Of a stretch of 64,000 bases of DNA, positions 51,794 to 62,733 are shown piece by piece; positions within the stretch are counted from its first letter, which is position 1, and every line of letters begins with the position of its first letter. Made by a program: the position numbers and the translations under genes. Source of the stretch: Rhodothermus sp. (GTDB lineage Bacteria; Bacteroidota; Rhodothermia; Rhodothermales; Rhodothermaceae); the NCBI GenBank assembly GCA_030950375.1, contig JAUZRN010000021.1:1-64000 (forward strand), given 5' to 3'. The notes below the pieces were generated by a model. That model made no database searches, was not told where the DNA came from, and saw only the letters and a list, made by a program, of their open reading frames with translations.

Positions 51794-52915
51794 CTACAGG
51801 GAATGATCTTCGGGGCGAAACGCTTCGATACCGGCCTGCCGGAGCACCTGGCAGGCGCGTTCTGCATCAATATCGGTAGCGAAACCCAGGCGGAAGGTGC
51901 CGCCGGTACCCTCTCGTACTTTCAGCAGCTCGATGTCCTGGATGTTCAGGTTGGCCTCATAGAGGGCACGGGTGATCCGATAGAGGGCACCCGGGCGATC
52001 TTCGATGCGCACGTAGATATCGGCCAGCGGATGCAGAAATCCTTTGGTATCGCGGGGGATGCGGATGCGCGTCTGACGGGCCTCTTCGAAAGCCTGTTCG
52101 AGGGCCTGCGCATCTTCTTCGATGAGGCGGTTGCGCAGGCGTTGCAGGTTGGCCGCAAAGTGGCCCAGTGTGTCGAGCAGGGGGCCCTCGTTAGCAAAGA
52201 GCACATCGCGCCACAGGTCGAACGGGGAGGAAGCGATGCGCGTCATATCGCGAAAGCCACCGGCCGCCAGCTGGAAAAAGGTGGCGTCGCCCTTACTCCG
52301 TTCAGCCGCTGTGTTGACCAGTAGCACGGCCAGTAGCTGGGGCAGGTGACTGACTGTAGCTGCAATGGCATCGTGGCGTTCAGCATCAAGCAAAAGCACC
52401 CGGGCACCCAGTAGCTGGATCAGCTCCAGGAGATCGCGGTGCTCCTGTTGAAGGGTCGTAGCGGCGTCGCTGGACGGAGGACACAGCACATAGGTGGCAT
52501 TCTCGAACAGGAACGGATCGGCATTGGCCAGACCGCGTCGCTCGGAGCCGGCCATGGGATGGCCTCCGATAAAGAAGACGGTTTCGGGTAGCATCTCGCG
52601 GGCGTGGGCCATGATCGGGCGTTTGACGCCGCAGACGTCGGTTACTCGCGCGCCCGGTTTCAGGTGCGGGCCTATCTCTTCCAGCAGGTATAGAATGCCT
52701 GGCAGGGGGGTCGCCAGCACGACCAGGTCGGCTTCGGCCACAGCCTCAGCAACGTCTTCGGCCACGGCATCCACAATGCCAAGGCTGCGGGCTTGCGCGA
52801 GCACTTCGCGGCGGTCGAAGGCCGTCAGGTGCAGTGTCGGCCGTGCCCGCTTCCAGGCCATTGCCAGCGAACCCCCGATCAGGCCGAGTCCGCAGATCGT
52901 AATCCGCTCGATCAT
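51794..52915 (-). CDS. tyrA: Prephenate dehydrogenase with ACT domain
   Basis: The 373-residue enzyme oxidatively decarboxylates prephenate to hydroxyphenylpyruvate for tyrosine. The NAD-binding domain starts ITICGLGLIGGSLAMAWKRA. The catalytic region has FFIGGHPMAGSERRGLANAD and DAIAATVSHLPQLLAVLLVN. The C-terminal ACT domain (about 298-365, YVRIEDRPGALYRITRALYE) suggests feedback control by tyrosine. It starts 3 bases after the stop of the upstream deiminase-like gene, so the two are probably translated together. Confidence 0.95.
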   Translation of the reverse strand: MIERITICGLGLIGGSLAMAWKRARPTLHLTAFDRREVLAQARSLGIVDAVAEDVAEAVAEADLVVLATPLPGILYLLEEIGPHLKPGARVTDVCGVKRPIMAHAREMLPETVFFIGGHPMAGSERRGLANADPFLFENATYVLCPPSSDAATTLQQEHRDLLELIQLLGARVLLLDAERHDAIAATVSHLPQLLAVLLVNTAAERSKGDATFFQLAAGGFRDMTRIASSPFDLWRDVLFANEGPLLDTLGHFAANLQRLRNRLIEEDAQALEQAFEEARQTRIRIPRDTKGFLHPLADIYVRIEDRPGALYRITRALYEANLNIQDIELLKVREGTGGTFRLGFATDIDAERACQVLRQAGIEAFRPEDHSL

Positions 52916-52918
52916 GGC

Positions 52919-53818
52919 TTAGAAAAACATCAGTTTCATGCAGAAGACAGAACCGCCGGATTTTAGAAACTCGCTGGTATCCAGTTCAATCGGCTCGAAG
53001 CCGGCTGCGCGGAGCCGGGCGACGGTTTCGGTACAACCCTGCTGGATCAACACATGACGACCATCGGGGCAGTGGGCATTGCAGGCCAGAAGTTTGCGGG
53101 CTTCGTGTTCAGGCACCGGTATCAGGTTAGGAATCAGTCGCTGTAGCAGGGCACGTCCTTCCTCATCGAAAGCGGCCGGTACGTACAGGGCTGTGCCGGC
53201 GTCGAGCAGACTCAGACAGGTATCCAGATGATAGAAGTCCGGATCGGTCAGGCGGAGTGCGACCACGCGGACTTCCAATGTTTGCGCAAGCCACGCATAG
53301 ATGGTCCGATCGGTACGGAAGCCGTAGCCACCCCAGAGCAGGGCATGGCCCGGATGCCAGAGCGCATCGCCCATTCCTTCAAAGCTGCCCGGTACGTTTT
53401 CTGGAATAGAAACGAGGACATAGCCCTGTTGCCCGAAGAAGTGAGCCACGTGGGGAACTTCGGCACGTCGCTGAGGAGCATGCATACGGCTGAGCACAAC
53501 GCCCCGCTGGTCATTTGTCCGTCGAAAAGGGAGCGTCTGGTTGGCACAGAAGACCATATCGGGCAGCTCCGGCACGCCCTTCAATACATGCACCTCAAAA
53601 CCCAGTTGCTGGTAGGTATCGCGCAGCGCCGCCCATTGACGAGCAGCCCGTGCCCGATCTACTTTACCAACGTGTCCTTCCATGTAGGGGTTGATCACGT
53701 ACACTACGTCGAAGTGGTCGGGCGACACCATGAGCACCTGCCGCGGAGGAGGCATCGGAGGCGTCGTTTCAACGGTAAAATCCAGCTGGTCAGCTTCCCA
53801 GTAAACCATGGGTTCCAT
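52919..53818 (-). CDS. Arginine deiminase / dimethylargininase-like amidinotransferase-fold protein
   Basis: The 299-residue protein has the guanidine-modifying fold: VLMVSPDHFDVVYVINPYME, PELPDMVFCANQTLPFRRT, the catalytic FYHLDTCLSLLDAGTALYVP (His-x-Asp), GCTETVARLRAAGFEPIELD and the terminal KSGGSVFCMKLMFF with the catalytic Cys. This is the DDAH/citrullinase-like group used for arginine, ornithine or methylarginine catabolism. The start at 53818 is chosen. The frame stays open for 78 more codons upstream without conserved text. It is co-transcribed with tyrA, which is metabolically unrelated. Confidence 0.85.
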   Translation of the reverse strand: MEPMVYWEADQLDFTVETTPPMPPPRQVLMVSPDHFDVVYVINPYMEGHVGKVDRARAARQWAALRDTYQQLGFEVHVLKGVPELPDMVFCANQTLPFRRTNDQRGVVLSRMHAPQRRAEVPHVAHFFGQQGYVLVSIPENVPGSFEGMGDALWHPGHALLWGGYGFRTDRTIYAWLAQTLEVRVVALRLTDPDFYHLDTCLSLLDAGTALYVPAAFDEEGRALLQRLIPNLIPVPEHEARKLLACNAHCPDGRHVLIQQGCTETVARLRAAGFEPIELDTSEFLKSGGSVFCMKLMFF

Positions 53819-54158
53819 TTCGTTCAAGCAGTTCTTGTAGCGGAGGCCTTCTGCCTGGAAGTTAAAGCCTGAATTCGACAGGGGGTAGCTTGTTCGCTTC
53901 CTGCATGTAGATGGTACGCCGCGAGAAATTTGAATGTCCGGGTCTCGGCGCTGGGGAGCATGCTGCAGATGCTGCTTGATCTTGAACAGCTCGTCCGGGC
54001 GTACCGGAAGGTGAGGGCCTGCTTGCCAGCGTTCGGGATGACCCACGTGCAAGCACAGGCTGGATCGTATCGAACGAGACGGCCTGGCTCATGGTTACGC
54101 TGGAAGGGCTTCCGAGTGCCAACCCCCAACATCAGCGGGCATGAGGTGACCACGTGCT
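53819..54158 (-). other. Intergenic stretch, possibly a worn-out gene
   Basis: There is no clear gene between the deiminase-like gene and pgk. All three minus frames are open over long stretches and give plausible but short successive pieces: MSQAVSFDTIQPVLARG from ATG 54092, then RPDELFKIKQHLQHA in a second frame, then ETRTFKFLAAYH and YMQEANKLPPVEFRL in others. This could be a frameshifted relic or only GC-rich chance. I do not recognise a family. Confidence 0.25.
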
Positions 54159-55367
54159 TTATTTTTTGTCGGTCAACGCTGCCAGACCAGGTAGTTCTTT
54201 GCCTTCGAGAAACTCCAGCATGGCACCACCGCCCGTCGAGACATGGCTGACCCGATCGGCGTAGCCTGCCTGGGTAATGGCAGCTACCGAGTCGCCACCG
54301 CCCACTACGGTCAGGGCTCCGCGGTCGGTAGCTTCGGCCAGGGCCTCGGCTATGGCGAAGGTTCCCTTGGCAAAGCGGGACATTTCAAAGACGCCCATGG
54401 GACCGTTCCAGACTACGGTGCGCGCCTGAAGGATTTCCGCGCGGTATTGCTCGACGGTCTTCGGCCCGATGTCCAGGCCCATGAGGCCGTCTGGAATATC
54501 GCCTTCGACCACTTGGGCGGGCGCCTCGTTGGAGAACGCAGGGGCCACCACGTGATCGGCCGGCAGCAGGATTTTGCCGTCTGCTTCTTCATAGAGCTGG
54601 CGTGCTTCTTCCAGGCGGTCTGCTTCCACCCGCGAGGCCCCGACGCCGTGACCCAGCGCCTTCAGGAACGTGTAGCTCATGGCACCGCCGATGAGTAGCC
54701 GGTCGACACGCGGCAGCAGGTTCCGAATCACCCCGATTTTGTCGGAGACCTTGGCACCGCCCAGGATGGCCACGAACGGATGTTCGGGCTGGTCGAGCAG
54801 GCGGCTCAGATACGCCACCTCTCGCTTCATCAGGTAGCCCATGGCTGCCTGCTTGACATAATGGGCCACGCCTTCGGTGGAGGCGTGTGCACGGTGGGCC
54901 GAGCCAAAGGCATCGTTGACATACACGTCGGCCAGTTCGGCCAGCTGACGTGCCAGCTCCGGATCGTTTTTGGTTTCACCCGGATGGAAGCGGGTGTTCT
55001 CCAGCAGCAGCACCCCCCCTTCAGGCATGCTGTGGATTGCCTGGCGGACGAGCTCGCCTACGATATTGCTCACAAAGCGAACGCGCACGCCCAGCAGCTC
55101 TTCCAGGCGGCGGGCCACCGGTGCCAGGCTGTATTTGGGGTCAGGCTGTCCTTTGGGACGGCCCAGATGACTCATCAGGATCACTTTGGCACCGGCCTGC
55201 ATCAAGGCGCGGATCGTGGGCAGGGCCTCCCGGATGCGTGTGTCGTCGGCAACGATCAGATTGCCCTGTTCGTTTTCTTTCAGAGGGACGTTGAAATCGA
55301 CGCGGACCAGCACGCGCTTGCCCTTAAGGTCCAGGTCATCGATGGTCAGTTTGTGGCGTGTGGACAT
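54159..55367 (-). CDS. pgk: Phosphoglycerate kinase
   Basis: The 402-residue glycolytic enzyme makes ATP from 1,3-bisphosphoglycerate. It starts [20 protein letters not shown], with [31 protein letters not shown], the basic-patch [35 protein letters not shown] and the nucleotide loop [11 protein letters not shown]. Thirty in-frame codons before the ATG are ignored because they overlap the gap terminator. It lies 99 bases after gap, with that terminator between them. Confidence 0.97.
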   Translation of the reverse strand: MSTRHKLTIDDLDLKGKRVLVRVDFNVPLKENEQGNLIVADDTRIREALPTIRALMQAGAKVILMSHLGRPKGQPDPKYSLAPVARRLEELLGVRVRFVSNIVGELVRQAIHSMPEGGVLLLENTRFHPGETKNDPELARQLAELADVYVNDAFGSAHRAHASTEGVAHYVKQAAMGYLMKREVAYLSRLLDQPEHPFVAILGGAKVSDKIGVIRNLLPRVDRLLIGGAMSYTFLKALGHGVGASRVEADRLEEARQLYEEADGKILLPADHVVAPAFSNEAPAQVVEGDIPDGLMGLDIGPKTVEQYRAEILQARTVVWNGPMGVFEMSRFAKGTFAIAEALAEATDRGALTVVGGGDSVAAITQAGYADRVSHVSTGGGAMLEFLEGKELPGLAALTDKK

Positions 55368-55398
55368 GGCCAGCAGGGGTTTGATCCGGGGATGCACG

Positions 55399-55443
55399 AA
55401 AAAGGGAGAACGGAGGACGACCGGACGGCCCTTCCGTTCTCCC
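55399..55443 (-). terminator. Terminator-like hairpin between gap and pgk
   Basis: On the minus strand an 11-base stem GGGAGAACGGA / TCCGTTCTCCC with an internal 18-base loop is followed by TTTTTCG. It lies 23 bases after the gap stop and ends 31 bases before the pgk ATG, so it would reduce read-through from gap into pgk. Confidence 0.7.
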
Positions 55444-55466
55444 CGCAACCGTTTCACCCAGGAGAC

Positions 55467-56519
<1,053 letters not shown>

Positions 56520-56727
56520 TTACGGGGATGCCTCTTGTTAAGGATAAGCGTAAAGTGGCCCTCGGACGCGAAGGCTTGACGGAATTTAACGAAAATCTGA
56601 GCAAAATACGTGTAACAAAGCAGGGAAACGTTCGTGCAGGCCAGCGTTGAAGCAACGTCCGTTGTTTATCTGTCCGAAGAGAACTATTTTAGCACATTAC
56701 ACAGAAAATCAAGTTCAGAAGACCGAC

Positions 56728-57435
56728 ATGGCTGTTGCTTCGCGTACGGCAACTTCGAAGCGCAAGGGACTGCGCGAGGATACGATTGTTACGTTTTATG
56801 CGCGCTGGCTGGATTTTTACTACCGCCATCGTAAGCAGCTCTATGTGGGGCTGGCAGTTGTTGTAGTGGTCGTGCTGGGGGGGATTGGTTACGCGTACTA
56901 CCAGCGACAGCAGGAGCAGCGCGCCCAGCAGCTGCTGGGCGAGGTGCTTCCCCTCTACGAACAGGGTAAGTACCGGGAGGCGCTGGATGGCGCCGATGGG
57001 CACTCCGGATTGCTGGAGCTGGCCCGCGCTTACGGCAGCACGAACGCAGGCAACCTGGCCCGTTTCTACGCGGCCGATGCCCTGTACCGCCTGGGCGAGT
57101 ATGAGCAGGCGTTGACCTTGTGGGCGGCCTTTGACAGTGACGACCCCATGCTGGCAGCGGCCGCCCTGGCCGGACAGGCGGCCGTCTATGAAAACAACGG
57201 CGAACACGCGCGCGCTGCCGAACTGTATCGCCGGGCCGCCGATCGCTACGACAATCCGGTCGTGACCCCGCACTACCTGCTGCGGGCCGGACGGAACTAC
57301 GAGGCGGCCGGTAATCTGGAGGCAGCCCGACGCATGTATGAGACGCTCCGGGAGCGCTATCCGGACGCTACGCAGGCTATCGAGGCTGAGATCGCCCTGG
57401 CCCGTATTGCTGCCCGTGCTTCGCAGCCATCCTGA
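56728..57435 (+). CDS. Membrane-anchored TPR protein (YfgM/Tol-Pal-associated type)
   Basis: The 235-residue protein has a basic cytoplasmic start, one membrane helix (about 38-56, LYVGLAVVVVVVLGGIGYAY), a coiled segment (QRQQEQRAQQLLGEVLPLYE) and TPR-like repeats to the end (GEYEQALTLWAAF, GEHARAAELYRRAADRYDNP, GNLEAARRMYETLRERYPDA). The layout matches YfgM-like or BamD-like periplasmic scaffolds. The partner is unknown. It is followed after 17 bases by a sigma-54 activator. Confidence 0.8.
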   Translation: MAVASRTATSKRKGLREDTIVTFYARWLDFYYRHRKQLYVGLAVVVVVVLGGIGYAYYQRQQEQRAQQLLGEVLPLYEQGKYREALDGADGHSGLLELARAYGSTNAGNLARFYAADALYRLGEYEQALTLWAAFDSDDPMLAAAALAGQAAVYENNGEHARAAELYRRAADRYDNPVVTPHYLLRAGRNYEAAGNLEAARRMYETLRERYPDATQAIEAEIALARIAARASQPS

Positions 57436-57452
57436 GCCGGATCCCTCTTTCT

Positions 57453-58838
57453 ATGGCGGCCACCATCCTGGTTGTTGACGACGAACGTAGCATCCGGCGT
57501 ACACTTCGAGAGATTCTGGAATACGAAGGATACGCGGTGGAAGAAGCCGTCGACGGTGAGGAGGCGCTGACAAAGCTGCGCGAAGATCGCTACGATCTGG
57601 TGCTGCTTGACATCAAGATGCCGCGCCGCGACGGCATGGAAGTACTGCGCACGCTGGCAGCCGAGCAACCCGAGCTGCCTGTCGTGATGATTTCAGGCCA
57701 CGGTACGATTGAGACAGCGGTTGAGGCCACACGCCTGGGCGCCTTCGATTTTATTGAAAAGCCCCCGGACTTAAACCGTCTGCTGCTAACCGTTCGGAAT
57801 GCGCTGGAACGCGGGCAGCTCCAGACCGAGAACCGGCGCATTCGGCAGGTGCTGACCGAACGCTGGGAAGGCGAACTGACACCCATCCTCGGGGAGAGTC
57901 CGGCCATCAAACAGGTAATCGCGACGATCCACCGGGTAGCGCCGACCGAGGCGCGCGTGCTCATTACGGGCGAGCCTGGTACGGGCAAGGAGCTGGTGGC
58001 CCGCTGGTTGCATCATCTTTCTGGCCGCAAAGAAGGTCCTATGGTGGAGGTGAACTGTGCGGCCATTCCAAGTGAATTGATTGAAAGCGAGCTGTTCGGG
58101 CACGAGAAAGGGGCCTTTACCGGAGCGACCCGCCTGCGCATAGGTAAATTCGAACAGGCCCACGGCGGCACGCTGTTTCTCGACGAAATCGGGGATATGA
58201 GCCTGGCGGCGCAAGCCAAAGTGCTCCGGGCGCTTCAAGAAAATCGGATCCAGCGGGTAGGGGGCGAACGATCCATCGCGGTCGATGTGCGTGTGGTGGC
58301 CGCCACGAATAAAGATCTCTGGCAGCTGGTCGAAGAAGGAAAGTTTCGAGAAGACCTGTATCATCGTCTGAGTGTTATTCTCATCCACGTACCTCCCTTG
58401 CGAGCGCGGCGCAACGATATTCCGATCATTGCCCGGTATGCCCTGGAGCAACTGGCGCGTCGTAACGGTATGCCACCGAAGGAATTTGAGCCGGCCGCCC
58501 TGGAGCAGCTCAAGCGATATGAATGGCGAGGCAACGTGCGCGAGCTGTACAATGTCGTGGAGCGGCTGCTGATTCTGAGTGACGGACCGACGATCACCGC
58601 ACGCGACGTGCAGCGCTACGTACATCCGGGCAGTAGTTCAGGGGCGGGATCGCTCCAGGAGCTGATCGAGCGTTATCCGACGTTTGCAGCGTTTCGCGAC
58701 GCGGCTGAAAAATTGTTTCTGGAACACAAACTGCGTGAATTTGGCTGGAACATCAGTAAGACGGCCGAAGCGATCGGCATTCAACGTTCGCATCTGTATA
58801 ACAAGCTGGCCAAGTACGGTCTCCAGCGCGAAGCGTGA
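57453..58838 (+). CDS. Sigma-54-dependent response regulator (NtrC/NtrX type)
   Basis: The 461-residue regulator has a receiver (residues 3-120, phospho-acceptor Asp53 in VLLDIKMPRRDG), an AAA+ domain (about 148-385) with Walker A ITGEPGTGKELVARWLH and the sigma-54 contact loop ELFGHEKGAFTGATRL, Walker B GGTLFLDEIGDMSL, and a C-terminal Fis-type HTH (about 415-458, NISKTAEAIGIQRSHLYNKL). Its presence implies that the cell has RpoN. No sensor kinase is adjacent. The ABC ATPase gene follows by 6 bases. Confidence 0.95.
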   Translation: MAATILVVDDERSIRRTLREILEYEGYAVEEAVDGEEALTKLREDRYDLVLLDIKMPRRDGMEVLRTLAAEQPELPVVMISGHGTIETAVEATRLGAFDFIEKPPDLNRLLLTVRNALERGQLQTENRRIRQVLTERWEGELTPILGESPAIKQVIATIHRVAPTEARVLITGEPGTGKELVARWLHHLSGRKEGPMVEVNCAAIPSELIESELFGHEKGAFTGATRLRIGKFEQAHGGTLFLDEIGDMSLAAQAKVLRALQENRIQRVGGERSIAVDVRVVAATNKDLWQLVEEGKFREDLYHRLSVILIHVPPLRARRNDIPIIARYALEQLARRNGMPPKEFEPAALEQLKRYEWRGNVRELYNVVERLLILSDGPTITARDVQRYVHPGSSSGAGSLQELIERYPTFAAFRDAAEKLFLEHKLREFGWNISKTAEAIGIQRSHLYNKLAKYGLQREA

Positions 58839-58844
58839 GGACGC

Positions 58845-59534
58845 ATGCCCCTGCTCGAAGTCATCAACCTGTGGAAGAGTTATCCAACGGGTGCCCGTGA
58901 GCGCTTGCAGGTATTGCAGGGGCTGGAGCTGACCGTAGAAGCCGGTGAGGTCGTGGCCATTGTAGGGGAAAGCGGCACGGGTAAAAGCACGCTGCTGCAT
59001 TTACTGGGGGCGCTGGATCGGCCGGATCGGGGCGAAGTGCGCTACAAAGGACGCAACATCTTTGAGCTGGACGACGAAGCACTGGCTGCTTTCCGCAACC
59101 AGACCATCGGATTTGTCTTTCAGTTTCACCATCTGCTACCGGAATTTACGGCGCTGGAAAACGTCGCCATGCCGGCGCTTATCCAGGGGCGAACGCTCCG
59201 CGAAGTGCGCTCCCGTGCACTGGAGTTGCTGGCCCTACTGGGAATGGCTGATCGTGCCCATCATCGGCCGTCGATGCTTTCCGGGGGCGAACAGCAACGG
59301 GTAGCCGTGGCACGGGCGCTTATGAACCATCCGGCCGTCGTGCTGGCCGACGAACCGACCGGTAACCTTGACGTGCGCACTGCCGAAACCCTCCACCATG
59401 AGATCCTGCGTCTGAGTCGCGAAGTCGGTCAGACATTTGTCATCGCCACGCATAACCTGGCACTGGCAGCCCTGGCCGATCGGGTGTTACGTCTCGAACA
59501 GGGACGCCTGGTTCCCGAGTCGATCCCCTCCTGA
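58845..59534 (+). CDS. ABC transporter ATP-binding protein, LolD/MacB type
   Basis: The 229-residue ATPase has Walker [20 protein letters not shown] loop [15 protein letters not shown], signature [20 protein letters not shown] and Walker [13 protein letters not shown]. The text [15 protein letters not shown] is typical of LolD, which drives release of lipoproteins from the inner membrane. The permease partners are not adjacent, so they must be encoded elsewhere. It shares a unit with the sigma-54 regulator. Confidence 0.9.
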   Translation: MPLLEVINLWKSYPTGARERLQVLQGLELTVEAGEVVAIVGESGTGKSTLLHLLGALDRPDRGEVRYKGRNIFELDDEALAAFRNQTIGFVFQFHHLLPEFTALENVAMPALIQGRTLREVRSRALELLALLGMADRAHHRPSMLSGGEQQRVAVARALMNHPAVVLADEPTGNLDVRTAETLHHEILRLSREVGQTFVIATHNLALAALADRVLRLEQGRLVPESIPS

Positions 59535-59596
59535 ACGTCTGGGCCTACCTGGCGTAAAAACGGACCGAGAAATTCATAACTGCTGGTGAAAGCATC

Positions 59597-60589
59597 ATGG
59601 CCGAACCGGTGGTACTGGATCCGGCGGTCGGGTATATCGACGTTCCTCTTGATCCCTCGCTGGACCTGATCGCAGAAATCAACCGGCTCCGGAAAGAAAA
59701 AAATGCGATCATCCTGGCGCACTACTATCAGGAGCCGATTATCCAGGACCTGGCCGATTATATTGGTGATTCGCTGGGGCTGTCGCGTAAGGCGGCCGAA
59801 ACCGACGCCGACCTGATCGTCTTTGCCGGCGTGCATTTCATGGCCGAGACGGCCAAGATCCTTAATCCCGATAAGAAGGTAGTGATTCCGGATCTGAACG
59901 CCGGCTGTTCGCTGGCCGATAGTTGTCCGGCCGACGCATTTGCTGCTTTCAAGGCGCAGTATCCGGATCACATTGTCGTCTCCTACATCAACTGTTCGGC
60001 AGCCGTCAAGGCGCTCAGCGACGTTATCTGCACCTCGTCTAATGCCGAGCACATCATCCGTCAGATTCCACCCGAGCAACCCATCATTTTTGCGCCAGAC
60101 CGTAATCTGGGGCGCTATCTGATGCGTAAGACCGGTCGTGAGATGGTGCTCTGGGAAGGCGTCTGTATCGTGCATGAGACCTTCAATGAAAAAAAGATCT
60201 TGCAACTGAAGGCGCGCTATCCAGATGCCCTGGTGCTGGCCCATCCGGAGTGTGAGGAGGCTGTGCTGCAGCATGCCGATTTTATCGGCTCCACTTCGGC
60301 CATCCGTCGCTTTGCGCGCGAAAGTGCGCACACGACCTTTATCGTGGCGACCGAGGAGGGCATTCTGCATCAGATGCGTAAGGATTGTCCGGAGAAGACA
60401 TTTATCCCGGCGCCGCCCGACAATGGCTGTAACTGCAGTCAGTGCCCGCACATGCGCCTGCACACGCTGGAAAAGCTGTACCTGGCGCTGCGCTACGAAC
60501 AACCCGAAATCACCATGGACGAGGAGCTCCGGCAGCGGGCGCTGCGTCCGATTCTGCGCATGCTGGAGATGAGCCGGGACATCCGGTAG
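59597..60589 (+). CDS. nadA: Quinolinate synthase
   Basis: The 330-residue enzyme condenses iminoaspartate with dihydroxyacetone phosphate for NAD synthesis and carries a [4Fe-4S] cluster. Cluster cysteines are in [18 protein letters not shown] and [11 protein letters not shown]. Substrate-binding [20 protein letters not shown] and [10 protein letters not shown]-like text ([16 protein letters not shown]) are present. It is of the trimeric class with [16 protein letters not shown]. Its stop codon directly abuts the stop of the convergent outer-membrane protein gene. Confidence 0.96.
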   Translation: MAEPVVLDPAVGYIDVPLDPSLDLIAEINRLRKEKNAIILAHYYQEPIIQDLADYIGDSLGLSRKAAETDADLIVFAGVHFMAETAKILNPDKKVVIPDLNAGCSLADSCPADAFAAFKAQYPDHIVVSYINCSAAVKALSDVICTSSNAEHIIRQIPPEQPIIFAPDRNLGRYLMRKTGREMVLWEGVCIVHETFNEKKILQLKARYPDALVLAHPECEEAVLQHADFIGSTSAIRRFARESAHTTFIVATEEGILHQMRKDCPEKTFIPAPPDNGCNCSQCPHMRLHTLEKLYLALRYEQPEITMDEELRQRALRPILRMLEMSRDIR

Positions 60590-61933
60590 CTACAGGGTCC
60601 AGCGAAAGCCTACCATGGGCTCAAAACGGCGTTGTACCAGGTAGCGTCGGGTACCATCAGGAGCCGGGCGCAGGCGTTCGAACGTGTAGCGTGCGTGGAT
60701 CAGCAGCCAGAGCAGACGGCTCAGACGGTAGCGCACCTCAAACAGGAGCCAGCTCTGATCCCCCATTTTCTGCAGGAGGGAGAAGAAGTCGCTCAGGCCG
60801 GCACGGCTGATTCCTGTCTGAAACCGCAGCTCACGCGTGCGCAGGAACAGTCGCAGATGGAATGTGCTGAGGCGCTGGGTACCGTAATGGCGACGGAAAA
60901 AGTACCAGAGCTCGAAGCTGTAAGGAAAGAGCAGGTGAATTTCAAGAAAAAACGCGTTGCCTCCCCGCGCCTCATCGAGGGCAACGCCAGCGTAACGGTT
61001 GACGCTCGGAGGAGCGTCGGACGCCAGAATACGGGCCTGCAGATTGTGCACCGGATAGAACGGCCCCACAAAGCCAGGCAGAAACGCCTCGCCGTCATAA
61101 TCCAGCCCCAGGCGAAGCTGAAAGGTCATCAGATCGATAAAGTTGGGACTCTGGAAGGCGGTGCCCAGGCGTAGCCCACTGCCGTAACGGCGGTAGTGAG
61201 CCAGGCTGACGAAGGGCATCAGGGCGAAGGAGTGGGCCCGCAGCGTGTTGAAGGTCAGATCGACGTTGAACGCCTCGAAACGGGCAGGCGAACGAAAGGC
61301 TGGATCACGCACGTAGCTAAAGCCCAGCGTGAAGGACTGGGTCCGGGAATCGGTCGCCCAGAAGAAAGGACGCAGGCCGATACGCAGGCCGGCCACCTGA
61401 TCGGTCAACAGATCGGCGGTAAAAAATTCCAGATCGAGGAAGCGGTCGGACCAGCCCAGCTCCAGCCCAATGGTGCGGTCGTCCCAGGCCGTTGTGGTAT
61501 TGAAAAAATCCACCACGTGTCCGGTGCCCAGCCGCGTGCGGGTCAGGGGGCCCAGGCGCAGATGTACGGGACGATAGCGCGGCGGATTGTAGCGCAGAAA
61601 ATCAATCAGCCGCAGTACATCGTAGGGGCTGTCGAAGTCCGGTCGGTAGGCGCCGTACAGGCCGGTGCGCAGCGCAGCGTCAAGACGGCCCGTGAGGGAG
61701 CGGGTAACGAAGGTAAGCACCCAGCGCGTGCCCAGTCGCCAGTGGGCGCCGATCAGAGAGGTACCGCCCCATCCTTCCAGCTGCTGGAGGCGACGCCACC
61801 AGACGCGTTGTACCTGCTCGGCCGGGTCGTCGGCCGAACCAAAACGAAATGGCTGCCAGAGCGTCTGCGCCTGAAGCGGCGCCATGTACAAAAGCAGCCA
61901 TCCGAAAACGAACCAGAAGAGGCGCAGCGGCAT
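60590..61933 (-). CDS. Putative outer-membrane beta-barrel protein, unknown function
   Basis: The 447-residue protein starts with a signal peptide (MPLRLFWFVFGWLLLYMAPL then QAQ) and continues with alternating hydrophobic strands and aromatic girdles (SFALMPFVSLAHYRRYGSGL, TFHLRLFLRTRELRFQTG) to a final FRWTL. The pattern suits an outer-membrane barrel of about 16-18 strands. I do not recognise the family. It stands alone, with a TTGACA-N17-TATCGC promoter-like pair (62001-61973) followed by TATCTTTA upstream. Confidence 0.75.
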   Translation of the reverse strand: MPLRLFWFVFGWLLLYMAPLQAQTLWQPFRFGSADDPAEQVQRVWWRRLQQLEGWGGTSLIGAHWRLGTRWVLTFVTRSLTGRLDAALRTGLYGAYRPDFDSPYDVLRLIDFLRYNPPRYRPVHLRLGPLTRTRLGTGHVVDFFNTTTAWDDRTIGLELGWSDRFLDLEFFTADLLTDQVAGLRIGLRPFFWATDSRTQSFTLGFSYVRDPAFRSPARFEAFNVDLTFNTLRAHSFALMPFVSLAHYRRYGSGLRLGTAFQSPNFIDLMTFQLRLGLDYDGEAFLPGFVGPFYPVHNLQARILASDAPPSVNRYAGVALDEARGGNAFFLEIHLLFPYSFELWYFFRRHYGTQRLSTFHLRLFLRTRELRFQTGISRAGLSDFFSLLQKMGDQSWLLFEVRYRLSRLLWLLIHARYTFERLRPAPDGTRRYLVQRRFEPMVGFRWTL

Positions 61934-61958
61934 AGGCGACAGCTACCGGCGTCCGATC

Positions 61959-61966
61959 TAAAGATA
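61959..61966 (-). promoter_or_regulatory. Possible promoter of the outer-membrane protein gene
   Basis: TATCTTTA on the minus strand lies 25 bases before the ATG. Upstream of it on the same strand is TTGACA, a 17-base gap and TATCGC, a fair sigma-70-like pair. Either could be used. Confidence 0.35.
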
Positions 61967-62078
61967 CGCGATATGGTGGTAAAGAATCCCTGTCAAGCTG
62001 TACGCAGCGCGGAAACCCGTACGGTCAGCTGGTCATTTAGGTGTTTCTCGGTGTGGGGCAGAGAGGAACCACGGTGTC

Positions 62079-62720
62079 ATGCTGATTGAACGCTTACCCC
62101 TTTTTCCGCTGGAGGTGGTGCTGTATCCCGGCGAACAACTCCCCTTGCACATTTTTGAACCCCGGTATCGCACCTTGATTTCTCGCTGTATCGAGACAGA
62201 TCAGCCCTTTGGCATCGTGCTGGCCGAGGCGGGCAAGCTGGCGCAGGTGGGATCGCTGGCGCGCGTTACCCGGGTGTTGACCCGCTATAGTGATGGCCGT
62301 ATGGATATTCTGGTGACCGGGGAGGACCGTTTCCGGATCACGCAGCTCTATTCAGCGCAGCCTTACCTGACGGCCGATGTTGAGCGGATCGTCGAACCCT
62401 GGGAGACGCCGAAACAGGCGCTACGCGAACGCCTGATCACCCAGCATATGCGCCTGCTGGAGCTGGTCGGTCGCACCGTGCGCCCGTCACGCTATCAGAA
62501 CGTGCGCTATCTTTCCTACGTAATTGCTCCCAATGCCGGGCTCACCCTCCAGCAGCAACAGGAAGTGTTGGAGTTGCTGACAGAGAATGAACGGATAGCG
62601 TATCTTGTGGCACATCTGGAACGACTGCTGCCGCAGGTGGAGCAGATGGAAATGGTACGACGGCGGGTGCAGTCGAACGGACATTTTCCAGAAGGTAGAA
62701 CATCCGATCCACCGAAGTAA
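62079..62720 (+). CDS. Lon N-terminal (LAN) domain protein
   Basis: The 213-residue protein consists of the substrate-binding domain of Lon without the ATPase or protease. It begins MLIERLPLFPLEVVLYPGEQ, LPLHIFEPRYRTLISRCIET and GRMDILVTGEDRFRITQLYS, all family hallmarks. Such stand-alone proteins may hold or deliver substrates. The exact role is unknown. It heads a row of three genes (gaps 13 and 4 bases). Confidence 0.92.
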   Translation: MLIERLPLFPLEVVLYPGEQLPLHIFEPRYRTLISRCIETDQPFGIVLAEAGKLAQVGSLARVTRVLTRYSDGRMDILVTGEDRFRITQLYSAQPYLTADVERIVEPWETPKQALRERLITQHMRLLELVGRTVRPSRYQNVRYLSYVIAPNAGLTLQQQQEVLELLTENERIAYLVAHLERLLPQVEQMEMVRRRVQSNGHFPEGRTSDPPK

Positions 62721-62733
62721 CGGAGTCGGTACG

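Noticed and set aside
60632-62089. Plus-strand open frames opposite the outer-membrane protein
   Set aside because: Their composition is typical of antisense reading. The minus frame has a signal peptide and beta-strand pattern.
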